A stretch of DNA of 64,000 nt from Sutterella seckii (GTDB lineage Bacteria > Pseudomonadota > Gammaproteobacteria > Burkholderiales > Burkholderiaceae_F). The stretch lies in contig NZ_WEHX01000001.1 in NCBI RefSeq assembly GCF_009183815.1, positions 60,110 through 124,109 on the forward strand. The letters run 5' to 3'. The notes beneath the pieces were generated by a model. That model had not been told where the DNA came from and did not search any database. It saw only the letters and a program-made list of their open reading frames with translations. Made by a program: the position numbers and the translations under genes. The stretch's first letter is position 1, and each line of letters begins with the position of its first letter. This document shows, one piece after another, positions 52,376 through 61,217 of the stretch.

Positions 52376-53839
52376 TCAGAATTTCTGGATGGAGAGATGG
52401 CGGCCGATCTTGCTCCAGAATTCCGTTTCCTCCCGCAGGAGATAGTCCGTGAGCGGATGGGCATTGAGCCAGACTTCTTCCATCCGCATTTCGATGCCCT
52501 CGGCCGTACGCTTTGCATCCATCACGGGGAGCGCGACATCCTTGCGGGCGTGCGCAAAAATGACGGCAAGGCGGAGCGCCAGCACGGTTTCCGTTGAAAT
52601 GAGGGTGTCGAGCTTGTCTTCAACCTTCTTGAGCGTGCCTCTTTGCGCGAGCACGAGCGCGGCGAGGCGATCCTGTTCAAGGCGGCTGAACCCCGGCATG
52701 TCGGCATTGCTCACGATGTAGTGGCCGTGCCTGTGGTAGCGCGAGGAGGAAATGATCATCCCGCATTCATGAAGGAGCGCAGCCCAGCGCAGGTAGCGTA
52801 CTTTCTCCGGATCTGGTTCGGAACTGAGCGTGCTGTATATCGCCTGAGCGATGTTGGCGACCCGGTTCGCCTGCTCGCGGTCAAGACGCGAGGCTTCCAT
52901 GAGCGTTTCAATGGAGACGTCGCGCGTGTCGCGGTTCGATACGCGTCCGAGAAGATCGTAGAGGAGACCGACGCGGAGAGCGCCCGATGCGGGCCGCATC
53001 TCCTCGATGCCGAGCACGCGGTAGACGGCCGTGAGAACGGCAATGCCGCCGGCAATGACTTCCCTGCGGTCTTCCTTGAGTCCGGGGAAGGAAATTTCGC
53101 TGATGTCGCGCATGTCGAGAAGCATCCGGCGCAGCTTCTCAAGGTGCTCGGGACGAACGACGCCGTCGGTCCATCCGAGAGCGCGGCAGATGTCGCTCAC
53201 AGCGCCGAAGGTGCCTGCGGAACCGTAGGCCTCGTCGTAATTGCCGGCGCCGAACGTGGTCATGCTTTCCTCGAGTTCGGCGGCGCATGCCGTGGTGGCG
53301 CGTTCAAGCGACTTTGCCGTGATGCGTCCGTCTGCGAAGAAGCGGATGGAAGTATTGACGCACCCGATGCGGTAGCTTTCATAGCGCTTGGCGTCAAGTC
53401 CCTGACCGATGATCATCTCCGTGCTCGCGCCGCCGATGTCGACCACGAGACGGCGCTTGTCGGAAGGAGGAAGCGTTTGCGCGCAGCCCTTGAAGACGAG
53501 GCGCGCTTCCTCGTGACCCGAGAGGATGTCGATCGGATAGCCGAGGACGTTCTGCGCTTTCCTCAGGAAGTCCTGCGCATTCGTAGCAACGCGCATCGCC
53601 TGCGTGCCGACGGCGCGCACGCGTTCCGGGGGAAGCCCTGCGAGGCGCTCATTGAAGCGGGCAAGCGCAGCGAGCGCGCGGGCCTGAATTTCCGGCGTAA
53701 GCGCTCCGGACTTGTCAAAGCCTCCGGCAAGCCGGACGGTTTCCTTCCAGTAGCTCTGCGTGACGATGCGTTCGCCCTCTACGCGGCCGATTTCAACGCG
53801 GAAGCTGTTGCTGCCGAGATCTACTGCACCTAATAGCAT
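52376..53839 (-). CDS. ppx: Exopolyphosphatase/Ppx-GppA phosphatase
   Basis: A 487-residue phosphatase of the actin-like ASKHA fold. The N-terminal phosphate loop is AVDLGSNSFR (5-14); GHEEARLVFKG and the second loop VVDIGGASTEMIIG follow; an HD-like helical domain occupies the C-terminal half (LLHECGMIISSSRYHRHGHY). It hydrolyses polyphosphate, and some members hydrolyse pppGpp. Here it is inserted between ftsY and ftsE with gaps of only 39 and 10 nt, so it is very likely cotranscribed with cell-division genes. A polyphosphate kinase (ppk2) is also encoded in this window. Confidence 0.92.
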   Translation of the reverse strand: MLLGAVDLGSNSFRVEIGRVEGERIVTQSYWKETVRLAGGFDKSGALTPEIQARALAALARFNERLAGLPPERVRAVGTQAMRVATNAQDFLRKAQNVLGYPIDILSGHEEARLVFKGCAQTLPPSDKRRLVVDIGGASTEMIIGQGLDAKRYESYRIGCVNTSIRFFADGRITAKSLERATTACAAELEESMTTFGAGNYDEAYGSAGTFGAVSDICRALGWTDGVVRPEHLEKLRRMLLDMRDISEISFPGLKEDRREVIAGGIAVLTAVYRVLGIEEMRPASGALRVGLLYDLLGRVSNRDTRDVSIETLMEASRLDREQANRVANIAQAIYSTLSSEPDPEKVRYLRWAALLHECGMIISSSRYHRHGHYIVSNADMPGFSRLEQDRLAALVLAQRGTLKKVEDKLDTLISTETVLALRLAVIFAHARKDVALPVMDAKRTAEGIEMRMEEVWLNAHPLTDYLLREETEFWSKIGRHLSIQKF

Positions 53840-53878
53840 TTTCTGTCCTTTGAAAGCTTTTGCGTAACGTGGCTGTCT

Positions 53879-54829
53879 TCAGCTGCCGCTTTCGTCGTCC
53901 TGAGGATCGAGCCCGACCAGTGCGCTCGAAAATTCGTGCGCGTTGAAGGGCTGCAGATCCTCCAGTTTTTCTCCCACGCCGATGTAGTAGATCGGCAGGG
54001 GTTTCTCGCCGCGCATCGCGGTGATGGCGGCAAGAACGCCGCCCTTGGCTGTGCCGTCAAGCTTGGTGACGATGAGGCCTGTGAGATGCGCGTAGAGATC
54101 AAATGCACGAACCTGAGCGAGCGCGTTCTGACCGTTGGTGCCGTCGACGACAAGGATCACCTCGTGAGGAGCACCTTCCATGGCTTTCTCCTGGGAGCGG
54201 CGGATGCGGCCGAGCTCTTCCATCAGGTTGGTTTGCGTGGGCAGCCGCCCTGCGGTGTCGGCAATCACGACATCCATGCCGCGGGCGCGGCCTGCGGAAA
54301 CAGCATCAAAGACGACGGCGGCGGGGTCGCCGCCGGTCTGCGAGATGACTTCCACGCGGTTGCGTTCGCCCCAGACGGCAAGCTGCTCCCGGGCGGCTGC
54401 GCGGAAGGTGTCGCCTGCTGCGAGCAGAACGCTTTTGCCGTCATCGGCAAAGCGCTTGGCAAGCTTGCCGATGGATGTGGTTTTGCCGGCGCCGTTGACG
54501 CCGCACATCATGATGACGCAGGGCTTGGCCTGGTCCGTATTGAGCGTGCCTTCTGCCGGAGCGAGTATTTTTTCGAGTTCGTCGCGCAGCGCACGGCGGA
54601 CTTCATCCTGGGTCTTGAGGCCCTTGAGCTTAATGTCATCGCGGAGGCGCTCTAAGATACGCGTGGAGGTCTCTACGCCGACATCGGCGGAGATCAGAGC
54701 GTATTCGAGTTCCTCGAGAAAGTCGTCGTCAACGACGCCTCCGGAAAAAAGTCCGACGATGTTGACGCGCGTGCGCGAAAGGCCGCGTTTCAGGCGGGAA
54801 AGCCAGCCTTCAGAAGAACCAAAACCCAT
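53879..54829 (-). CDS. ftsY: Signal recognition particle receptor FtsY
   Basis: A 316-residue SRP GTPase that docks ribosome-nascent chains at the membrane. The helical N domain (about 10-95) precedes the G domain with GVNGAGKTTSIGKLAKRF (G1), DTFRAAAREQL, DTAGRLPTQ (G3) and TKLDGTAKGG (G4/G5). The long acidic A domain of E. coli FtsY is missing, as in many bacteria. I use the ATG at 54829; the longer frame starts with TTG and overlaps rsmD. It heads the ftsY-ppx-ftsE-ftsX run. Confidence 0.96.
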   Translation of the reverse strand: MGFGSSEGWLSRLKRGLSRTRVNIVGLFSGGVVDDDFLEELEYALISADVGVETSTRILERLRDDIKLKGLKTQDEVRRALRDELEKILAPAEGTLNTDQAKPCVIMMCGVNGAGKTTSIGKLAKRFADDGKSVLLAAGDTFRAAAREQLAVWGERNRVEVISQTGGDPAAVVFDAVSAGRARGMDVVIADTAGRLPTQTNLMEELGRIRRSQEKAMEGAPHEVILVVDGTNGQNALAQVRAFDLYAHLTGLIVTKLDGTAKGGVLAAITAMRGEKPLPIYYIGVGEKLEDLQPFNAHEFSSALVGLDPQDDESGS

Positions 54830-54843
54830 ACTGATAGATAGCG

Positions 54844-55548
54844 ATGAAAAATCCGAAAAAGGAGCGCGGGCGCTCGAATCTCGTAAGTTTAACAACCTCT
54901 TCGCGTGCCCGAGCAGGGGAAGTGCGCCTTGTGGGCGGCATGTGGCGACGCACGCCGCTTGCGGTGGCGGATCTCGGAGGCCTGAGGCCGACGCCGGAGC
55001 GCGTGAGGGAAACCGTTTTTGACTGGCTGCGGCACCTTTTCGGGACTTTCGAAGGCCGAAGCGCGCTCGATCTTTTCGCGGGCTCCGGGGCTTTGGGGCT
55101 CGAGGCCGTCTCCCGCGGCATGTCTGCCCTTGATGCGGTGGAGCTCGACAAAGTCCAGGCTAAGAACATTCTTCAGACGGTCGTGAGGCTTAATGCCGGA
55201 GAAATCGTGCGCATCCATAGGGAAGATGCCTTCGGGTTCCTGGGCCGCACGACGGAAAGCTACGACGTCATCTTCATCGATCCGCCCTTTGCGCTCGATC
55301 TCCAGAACGAGGCGATCCGCAGGGCGCTCCCCCGGCTGAAGAACGAGGGAATTCTCTACGTGGAGCGCACGGGCCGGAGGACAGATGAGGCGCTCCTCGA
55401 CGAACTCGGGCTCGTGCGGCTCAGAAGCACTTCGGCAGGACAGGTAGACTGCGAACTCCTGGCGCGAAAAGAGAGCCTGATGGCCGGGCTCGCGCGCGAG
55501 GAGAAGCCTTCAAAAAAGAACAAAGAACATGCGCCGGGAGCGCAATGA
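54844..55548 (+). CDS. rsmD: 16S rRNA (guanine-966-N2)-methyltransferase
   Basis: A 234-residue SAM-dependent methyltransferase. Motifs: LRPTPERVRETVFDWL, the SAM loop LDLFAGSGALGLEAVSRG, VELDKVQAKNIL and the catalytic DPPFALD. It methylates G966 of 16S rRNA before 30S assembly completes. It is divergent from ftsY with only 14 nt between start codons, as in other Proteobacteria, and is followed by coaD. An internal ATG (GGMWRRTPL) is a later start option. Confidence 0.95.
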   Translation: MKNPKKERGRSNLVSLTTSSRARAGEVRLVGGMWRRTPLAVADLGGLRPTPERVRETVFDWLRHLFGTFEGRSALDLFAGSGALGLEAVSRGMSALDAVELDKVQAKNILQTVVRLNAGEIVRIHREDAFGFLGRTTESYDVIFIDPPFALDLQNEAIRRALPRLKNEGILYVERTGRRTDEALLDELGLVRLRSTSAGQVDCELLARKESLMAGLAREEKPSKKNKEHAPGAQ

Positions 55549-55561
55549 GGAGCATTAAGGA

Positions 55562-56044
55562 ATGACGATTGCGGTTTATCCCGGAACCTTCGACCCGATG
55601 ACGAGCGGACACCAGGATCTCGTGCGCCGGGCGTCGAACATTTTTGCAAAAGTTTATGTGGCCGTAGCGCAGAGCGTGGGAAAGCACCCGCTGCTCACGC
55701 TTGAGGAGCGCTTTTACTGCGCGAAGCTTGTTTGCGCTGACTATGCCAATGTGGAGGTGCTCCCTTTCACCGGGCTCCTCAAGGATTTCGTTCGGACGCA
55801 CGGCGTGAATGTCATTGTGCGCGGCGCCCGCGCCGTGAGCGATTTCGAATACGAATTCCAGATGGCGGGCATGAACCGGCAGCTCATGCCCGAAGTGGAG
55901 ACGGTGTTCCTCACGCCTTCGGACCAGTTCCAGTTCGTGAGCGGCACCTTCGTGAGGGAAATCGCCCGCCTCGGGGGCGAGGATGCCTCACGCTTCGTTG
56001 ACCCGCGCATCTGGCCGCTTCTCAAGGCGGCCGCAGAGCGATAG
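55562..56044 (+). CDS. coaD: Phosphopantetheine adenylyltransferase
   Basis: A 160-residue enzyme of coenzyme A synthesis (4'-phosphopantetheine + ATP to dephospho-CoA). The nucleotidyltransferase motif is [19 protein letters not shown], with the T/HxGH-type site; [21 protein letters not shown] and [13 protein letters not shown] are family hallmarks. It lies 13 nt after rsmD, the usual betaproteobacterial pair. Confidence 0.97.
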   Translation: MTIAVYPGTFDPMTSGHQDLVRRASNIFAKVYVAVAQSVGKHPLLTLEERFYCAKLVCADYANVEVLPFTGLLKDFVRTHGVNVIVRGARAVSDFEYEFQMAGMNRQLMPEVETVFLTPSDQFQFVSGTFVREIARLGGEDASRFVDPRIWPLLKAAAER

Positions 56045-56049
56045 AGGGA

Positions 56050-58173
56050 TCAGATTGCGGGAGAAGCGGGTTTCTGAGGCGCCGGTTCGTCCTTTTCCCA
56101 GGGCATCTTCGGGAGCTTCCAGTCAGGGAGCTCTATTTCCGGCATTTTGATGTCAGGAAGCTCAAGCCCCTGCCAGAAGTCCTTGATGGCGCGTTCAACC
56201 CTGCGGCCGAGCCGGTCGAGCGTCATGGGTTCTCCCGATCGGGCCTGATTGACGGCCTGAGCCGCTTTGTCCCATTCTGCGGTCCAGACGGGAGCCAGGT
56301 CTGATCCTGTCTGAGCGCTCGCCGCCAGGCTGAGTTCGGGGAGCTTTCCGGCAGCAGGTGCATGGAAGACGGCATGAATGAGGAGGTTGCCGCTCAAGGC
56401 TTCTCCCGTAAAGCTGGCTGACCAGCCCTCGGCGCTTGCCTTCCCTTCGGAGAGGATGAGCCGTCCGTCCTTCACTGCCGTCGTGAAGCTGAGCTCATTA
56501 AAGGCGGAAACGGAGTGCGGCTGACGTACTTCGGGCGGCGTGGCGTCAGGCGTTTCGTCGGCAAGAATCCGGAAAGCGAGCGGGACGTTGAAGCCTGAGA
56601 AAGCGCCCGACGCAATGCGGACGGTTCCGTCCGCCTGCAGAAGCTTTGCCGGACTTTCAGGGGTTTGAACGCTGCCCGCGAGTGCGAGCGTTGCATCCGT
56701 GCGCCCTGAGATGGCGGCAGGACGATTCTGGCTGGAGAACCAGCTTTCCGCGCGGCCGTCGCGGGCCCTGATGTTCGCATGCCAGGCGCCGTCCGGCGTC
56801 AGGATGGCGGCAAAGTCTGTTTTGCCGCCCAGCCAGTCGCCTTTCCCTTCAGAAAGAATGAGGCCGCCCTTGAAGAGCTCCGCATGTGCGGAAAGGTCGG
56901 AAAGCCCCCAGACGGGGCCAAGCCCGGCGATTGAAATATTGCCTCTGAAGTTGATGAGCGAGAGCCATTCGAGATCCCAGGGAAGCTGCGCGAGCCGTTC
57001 GGACGACAGTTCGCCCAGCGTGAGGTCGCCATTGAGGCTGAGCCGGCGGTCTTCGGTTTCTGCCGGTGAGGAGGAAGCGTTGAAGGAGAGCGCAGCGCCG
57101 AGGAGCGTGCCGGTGAGGCGGATCTCTGCAGAGCCGTCTTCCGACCATGAGGCATTGCCGGTAAGGCGGCTTTCAGTAGCTTCGCCCGAAGCGTCTTTCG
57201 GGGCAAAGCGCGTCGTGAGGTCGATCTGGCTCAGTTCCGTGTTCTGCGGCTGGAAGCGATGCATCGCCTTCAGCGTTCCCGAGGCGGAGAGCTGACCGTC
57301 GCGCGTATTGAGAGCGGCGGAAAGCGAAAGCCGGTCGCTCGCAAACGTTTCCGGAGAGAGAAGCGCTGACGGGGCGGCGGCGGTAATTTCAGGCCCGTTT
57401 GCAAAAACGGTTCTGGCGTCCGGCGACTCGATCTGCCAGCCCGAACCTGTGGGCGCAACGGACTTCGCGCGCACTTCCGCGTGCACGCTTCTGCGGTTCC
57501 AGAGGCCGTCGAGCGTGACGGCAGGGGAATCGAGCGCGAAGCGCGTCAGGAGGTCGCCTGCACCATCCTTAAAGCGCACGATGCCGGCAAAGGATGCTGA
57601 ACCTGAGACGGAGGCGCTTTCGAGCATGCCGGCGAGCCGTATTGCGCCGCCTTTTTCACTGATGTTTTCAAGGCGCGCCTGAATTGCGGAAAGCCGGGCC
57701 TCAGCCGGGCCGAAGACGCCCGCATCAAAAGCGATCGTGCTGTTGCGAAGCTCCATGAGCTCGACGTCCCAGAGCGTCGTGGAAAGTCGATTGGCGGCTT
57801 CTGAAGCCGCAGGCGTGCCGGGTTTCGGGTTATAGGAGAGCCCGTCGACAAGAATGTGGTCGATGCGCGGGGATTCAGCAAAGAATGACCAGGGCTTGAG
57901 TTCGATGACGGCAGCGTCGAAGCGCCCGGCCGCAGAGCCGTCCGTTGAGTGCGTGAGCGCAGCCGCGGGAAGCGTGATGCGCAGCTTCGGCAACCGCTTG
58001 ATCTCGATGGGGCCCTGGAACTCCGCGTTGAGCGCGAGATGCGCATTGAGCGCTTCAGCAATCCGGTGACCGACGCGATCCGGCGTGATCCACCAGGCAA
58101 GCGCGGTCACGAGTATGAGGACGATGACGGCGGCAAAAAGGAAGACTGCAAGCAGAACGCGGATGTAGCGCAT
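56050..58173 (-). CDS. AsmA-family envelope protein
   Basis: A protein of about 707 residues with one N-terminal membrane helix (about 6-28) and a very long periplasmic part rich in beta strands, typical of AsmA-like bridge proteins that help move phospholipids to the outer membrane. The AsmA N-domain is visible as ITPDRVGHRIAEALN...LALNAEFQGPIEIKRLPKLRI, and the C-terminal AsmA_2 region includes GTVRIASGAFSGFNVPLA. The end is Pro/Lys-rich. The start is uncertain (58173 or 58206); a still longer frame to 58338 would run through the ahpF terminator and is rejected. Confidence 0.85.
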   Translation of the reverse strand: MRYIRVLLAVFLFAAVIVLILVTALAWWITPDRVGHRIAEALNAHLALNAEFQGPIEIKRLPKLRITLPAAALTHSTDGSAAGRFDAAVIELKPWSFFAESPRIDHILVDGLSYNPKPGTPAASEAANRLSTTLWDVELMELRNSTIAFDAGVFGPAEARLSAIQARLENISEKGGAIRLAGMLESASVSGSASFAGIVRFKDGAGDLLTRFALDSPAVTLDGLWNRRSVHAEVRAKSVAPTGSGWQIESPDARTVFANGPEITAAAPSALLSPETFASDRLSLSAALNTRDGQLSASGTLKAMHRFQPQNTELSQIDLTTRFAPKDASGEATESRLTGNASWSEDGSAEIRLTGTLLGAALSFNASSSPAETEDRRLSLNGDLTLGELSSERLAQLPWDLEWLSLINFRGNISIAGLGPVWGLSDLSAHAELFKGGLILSEGKGDWLGGKTDFAAILTPDGAWHANIRARDGRAESWFSSQNRPAAISGRTDATLALAGSVQTPESPAKLLQADGTVRIASGAFSGFNVPLAFRILADETPDATPPEVRQPHSVSAFNELSFTTAVKDGRLILSEGKASAEGWSASFTGEALSGNLLIHAVFHAPAAGKLPELSLAASAQTGSDLAPVWTAEWDKAAQAVNQARSGEPMTLDRLGRRVERAIKDFWQGLELPDIKMPEIELPDWKLPKMPWEKDEPAPQKPASPAI

Positions 58174-58266
58174 AAATTTCGAGGGCGGAAGCCGGAAAGA
58201 AAGCATGGAGTTTCGGCGACAGTCTGCCACATCGGGAAGCAGTCTGTTTCCTGCTGCCGTGAATAG

Positions 58267-58303
58267 AAAAAGCCGGGAACACTTGCGTGCTCTCCGGCTT
58301 TTT
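58267..58303 (-). terminator. Terminator of ahpF
   Basis: AAAAAGCCGG (58267-58276) pairs with CCGGCTTTTT (58294-58303). Confidence 0.85.
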
Positions 58304-58359
58304 CCTGCGTCGGACGCTTTCTGCAGGGAAAATTCCATGCGGGAAGCGCTCAGGAGGCG

Positions 58360-59919
58360 TTACTTGGTTTCCTGACGAATCAGCCAGTCAAAGGCGCCGA
58401 GCGCAGCGGTGGCGCCGCCGCCAAGCGCAATGACGACCTGCTTATAGGGAACGGCCGTGCAGTCGCCGCCGGCGAAGATGCCTTCAGCAGAAGCAGCGCC
58501 GTGCGCGTCGACCACGATTTCGCCCCACTTGGTGAGCTCAACCGTGCCCTTCAGGAAGTCCGTATTGGGGACGAGACCAATCTGCACGAAGCAGCCGGCG
58601 GCCGAAACCGTGCGCAGTTCGCCCGTGGCGCGCTCGCGGTAGGTGACGCCGGTAAGCACCGTGCCGTCGCCTTCGAGCTTCTCAATGTCGAGGTTGTAGA
58701 TGATCTTCGCGTTCGAGGTCGATTCGAGGCGCTTCACGAGGACTTCGTCCGCGGTGAGCTTGCCGCCGCGCTGCAGCAGCGTGACGGAGCGGCAGAGCGC
58801 AGCGAGGTCGATCGCCGCTTCAACGCCGGAGTTGCCGCCGCCCACAACGACGACGTCCTTGCCCTTGAAGAGCGGACCATCGCAGTGCGGGCAGTAGGCG
58901 ACGCCGTGACCCTGGTATTCCTTTTCACCCGGAACGCCGAGCTGACGCCAGCGAGCGCCCGAGCAGACGATGACGGCCTTGGTCTGGAGCTTGGCGCCGC
59001 TCGAAAGCTCGACTTCCCAGTATTCGCCGGCTTTTTCAAGCTTCACAACGCGTTCGAGCGCCATAACGTCGACGCCGTAATGGTTGACGTGCTCCATGAA
59101 GCGGTTGCCGAGCGCGACGCCGTCCGTCATCAGGATGGACGTGAAGTTCTCGATGGAAGAGGTTTCATTCACCTGTCCGCCCGGGCGTTCGCAGACGACG
59201 CCGGTGCGAAGACCCTTGCGGGCGGCGTAGATCGCCGCAGTGGCGCCCGCGGGGCCGGCGCCGACAACGAGGATGTCGAAGGGCGCCTTGGCGGAGAGCT
59301 TCTCAGCCTGAGCCTTGACGAAGCCTTCGTCAAGCTTGGCGACGATTTCACCGAGCTCGTGACGGCCGGAAATGAAGGGAGCGCCATTCAGATAAACGGT
59401 CGGCACAGCCATGATGTGGCGGGCCTTCACTTCGTCCTGGAAGAGCGCGCCGTCAATCACGGTGACGGAAACGTTCGGATTGAGGATCGCCATCAGGTTG
59501 AGCGCCTGCACAACGTCGGGGCAGTTATGGCACGAGAGAGACATGTAGATCTCGAAGTCGTACTTGCCCTTGAGGCTGCGGACGCGCTCGAGGAGGTCCG
59601 GATCTTCCTTGCTCGGATAGCCGCTCGCCTGAAGCATGGCGAGAATAAAGGACGAGAATTCATGACCCATCGGAAGCGCGGCAAAGCGCACGCCCATCTT
59701 TTCACCGGTGCGGCTGACCGTGAAGCTCGGGCGGCGAACCTGGGCGCTCACGTCTTCGGTGGCAAGAGTGATCTTGCCCGAAACCGAGGCGACGTCCTTC
59801 AGGAGGGACTGAATCTGGCCGGATTCGGAAGAACCATCCGGAGCAAGGGTGAGCGTAATCGGATCGGAGAGACGGTCAAGATAGCCCTTGACCTGTTGAA
59901 GAGCGGAGGCATCAAGCAT
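58360..59919 (-). CDS. ahpF: Alkyl hydroperoxide reductase flavoprotein subunit F
   Basis: A 519-residue NADH-dependent flavoenzyme that reduces AhpC. The N-terminal tandem thioredoxin-fold domain carries CHNC (about 129-132). The FAD domain starts at [21 protein letters not shown], the redox CPHC (about 344-347) lies in [13 protein letters not shown], and the NAD motif is [18 protein letters not shown]; a late [11 protein letters not shown] completes the FAD site. Full length. It follows ahpC on the same strand with a terminator in between, so ahpC should be more strongly expressed. Confidence 0.97.
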   Translation of the reverse strand: MLDASALQQVKGYLDRLSDPITLTLAPDGSSESGQIQSLLKDVASVSGKITLATEDVSAQVRRPSFTVSRTGEKMGVRFAALPMGHEFSSFILAMLQASGYPSKEDPDLLERVRSLKGKYDFEIYMSLSCHNCPDVVQALNLMAILNPNVSVTVIDGALFQDEVKARHIMAVPTVYLNGAPFISGRHELGEIVAKLDEGFVKAQAEKLSAKAPFDILVVGAGPAGATAAIYAARKGLRTGVVCERPGGQVNETSSIENFTSILMTDGVALGNRFMEHVNHYGVDVMALERVVKLEKAGEYWEVELSSGAKLQTKAVIVCSGARWRQLGVPGEKEYQGHGVAYCPHCDGPLFKGKDVVVVGGGNSGVEAAIDLAALCRSVTLLQRGGKLTADEVLVKRLESTSNAKIIYNLDIEKLEGDGTVLTGVTYRERATGELRTVSAAGCFVQIGLVPNTDFLKGTVELTKWGEIVVDAHGAASAEGIFAGGDCTAVPYKQVVIALGGGATAALGAFDWLIRQETK

Positions 59920-59957
59920 TTTTTGGACTCTGACAAATCAGAAAATGAGGGGGTATT

Positions 59958-59990
59958 AAAAAAAGGCCGCGGCATTGCCGCGGCCTTTCT
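59958..59990 (-). terminator. Terminator between ahpC and ahpF
   Basis: AAAGGCCGCGGCA (59962-59974) pairs with TGCCGCGGCCTTT (59976-59988), and the A7 run at 59958-59964 gives a U tract to ahpC transcripts. Read-through would feed ahpF. Confidence 0.85.
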
Positions 59991-60059
59991 TCAGCGGCCG
60001 GAGGCGAACTAGGCCTGCATAACGGACTGCTGAATTTGTCTATTCGCTTCAGTCAGCGA

Positions 60060-60623
60060 TTAGATCTTGCCCACGAGATCGAAGGACGGGGTGAGCGTTT
60101 CCTTGCCGGGACGCCACTTGGCCGGGCAGACCTGGCCGGGGTTCTTTTCAACGTACTGGGCAGCTTCAACCTTGCGCAGGAGCTCGGCAGCGTCGCGGCC
60201 GATGCCGCCGTCATGGTGTTCCATGACAACGATCTTGCCGGCGGGGTTGATGACGAACGTGCCGCGTTCAGCGAGGCCGTCCTTCTCAATCATGACGTCG
60301 AAGTTGCGGGCGAGGACGCCGGCCTTGTCGCCGAGCATCGGGAACTTCACCTTGCCGACGGCTTCGGAGGATTCGTGCCAGGCCTTATGCGTGAAGTGCG
60401 TATCGGTGGAGACGGAGTAGATCTCAACGCCGAGCTTCTTGAACTCTTCGTAGTGTTCGGCGAGGTCTTCGAGTTCCGTCGGGCAGACGAACGTGAAGTC
60501 GGCCGGATAGAAGAAGACGACGGACCAGTGGCCCTTCAGGTCAGCATCGGTGACCTTCTTGAAGGCGCCGTTGTGATAAGCCTCGGTTTCAAACGGGAGG
60601 ATTTCAGTCGTAAGAAGAGACAT
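60060..60623 (-). CDS. ahpC: Alkyl hydroperoxide reductase peroxiredoxin subunit C
   Basis: A 187-residue typical 2-Cys peroxiredoxin. The peroxidatic Cys is C47 in DFTFVCPTE and the resolving Cys is C166 in [17 protein letters not shown] and the C-terminal lengths match E. coli AhpC. It reduces H2O2 and organic peroxides in the cytoplasm, with AhpF supplying electrons. A good sigma-70 promoter and a set of TGTCAA repeats lie just upstream. Confidence 0.98.
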   Translation of the reverse strand: MSLLTTEILPFETEAYHNGAFKKVTDADLKGHWSVVFFYPADFTFVCPTELEDLAEHYEEFKKLGVEIYSVSTDTHFTHKAWHESSEAVGKVKFPMLGDKAGVLARNFDVMIEKDGLAERGTFVINPAGKIVVMEHHDGGIGRDAAELLRKVEAAQYVEKNPGQVCPAKWRPGKETLTPSFDLVGKI

Positions 60624-60664
60624 TTGAAATTCCTTAAGAAGTGGAATTGAACGTGATGGTTGTT

Positions 60665-60693
60665 ACTGTAGCGATAATTTATTGACTTGTCAA
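60665..60693 (-). promoter_or_regulatory. Sigma-70 promoter of ahpC
   Basis: On the minus strand TTGACA (60693-60688), a 17-bp spacer and TACAGT (60670-60665) form a near-consensus promoter about 42 nt before the ahpC start. Confidence 0.65.
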
Positions 60694-60729
60694 ACTTAAA
60701 AAGTAAAAACTATTGTCAACATGTGTCAA
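60688..60729. repeat. Three TGTCAA repeats upstream of ahpC
   Basis: The hexamer TGTCAA occurs at 60688-60693, 60714-60719 and 60724-60729 in an AT-rich 42-bp stretch; the first overlaps the -35 and is part of the inverted repeat TTGAC-TT-GTCAA. This arrangement could be an operator. Confidence 0.45.
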
Positions 60730-60738
60730 TCACTACTC

Positions 60739-61104
60739 TCAGCGCAAACGATCAAACTGTTTGCGGATATTGGGTGCGAGCCGTTCCAGTGCGTCGAGCG
60801 TCGTAAAGATGGAGGCGCGGCCGCGCTGGGAGAGTTCGCGAAAGCGCGAAAGGAGTTCGTTTTCCTCTGCAATGACGAGATGTCGTTCGGCCGTCAGGAT
60901 GTAGAGCACATCGAAGCCGCAGGCCGCCAGTCGGGGCATGCGCCAGATGCCGGGGTCGGCATCGCCCGATTCGAAGCGTTCGTATGCTTCGAGCGGAACG
61001 CCGAGGAGCTGCGCAATCTGACGGGGCTGGTAGCCGAGGCGCACGCGTTCGGCGCGCAGCCTTGCACCGGTTTCCTGTCTTTTTTTCGTGGAGGTCGTTG
61101 CCAT
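60739..61104 (-). CDS. XRE-family HTH regulator
   Basis: A 121-residue DNA-binding protein. The XRE/Cro-type helix-turn-helix spans about 12-65 (GARLRAERVRLGYQPRQIAQLLG...YERFESGDADP). The C-terminal half is helical and charged without a recognised sensor domain. It lies immediately upstream of the ahpC promoter on the same strand, with 115 nt between the two genes, so it could control ahpC or itself; no effector can be inferred. Confidence 0.82.
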   Translation of the reverse strand: MATTSTKKRQETGARLRAERVRLGYQPRQIAQLLGVPLEAYERFESGDADPGIWRMPRLAACGFDVLYILTAERHLVIAEENELLSRFRELSQRGRASIFTTLDALERLAPNIRKQFDRLR

Positions 61105-61147
61105 GAGTTTGAGTGCTGAGAAGCTCCGTTCATTTTGGAGCGGAGAT

Positions 61148-61180
61148 GAAAAAACGGCCCCTTAAAGGAGCCGCTTTTTA
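61148..61180 (-). terminator. Terminator of ychF
   Basis: ACGGCCCCTT (61153-61162) pairs imperfectly with AAGGAGCCGCT (61165-61175), with A6 and T5 flanks; in the minus direction the tail is TTTTTT. Confidence 0.8.
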
Positions 61181-61217
61181 TCTTCAGATGTAACTGAAGG
61201 CTGAGGCTTCGTGCGCT

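Noticed and set aside
58207..58338. Extended N-terminus of the AsmA-family gene
   Set aside because: This part of the frame runs through a clear terminator hairpin of ahpF and lacks coding character.
58501..60012. Long open frame opposite ahpF
   Set aside because: The minus strand encodes a full AhpF with all redox motifs; the plus-strand translation shows no family pattern.
60660..60720. OxyR box upstream of ahpC
   Set aside because: Only a single ATAG/CTAT half-site is visible; the four-part spacing is absent.
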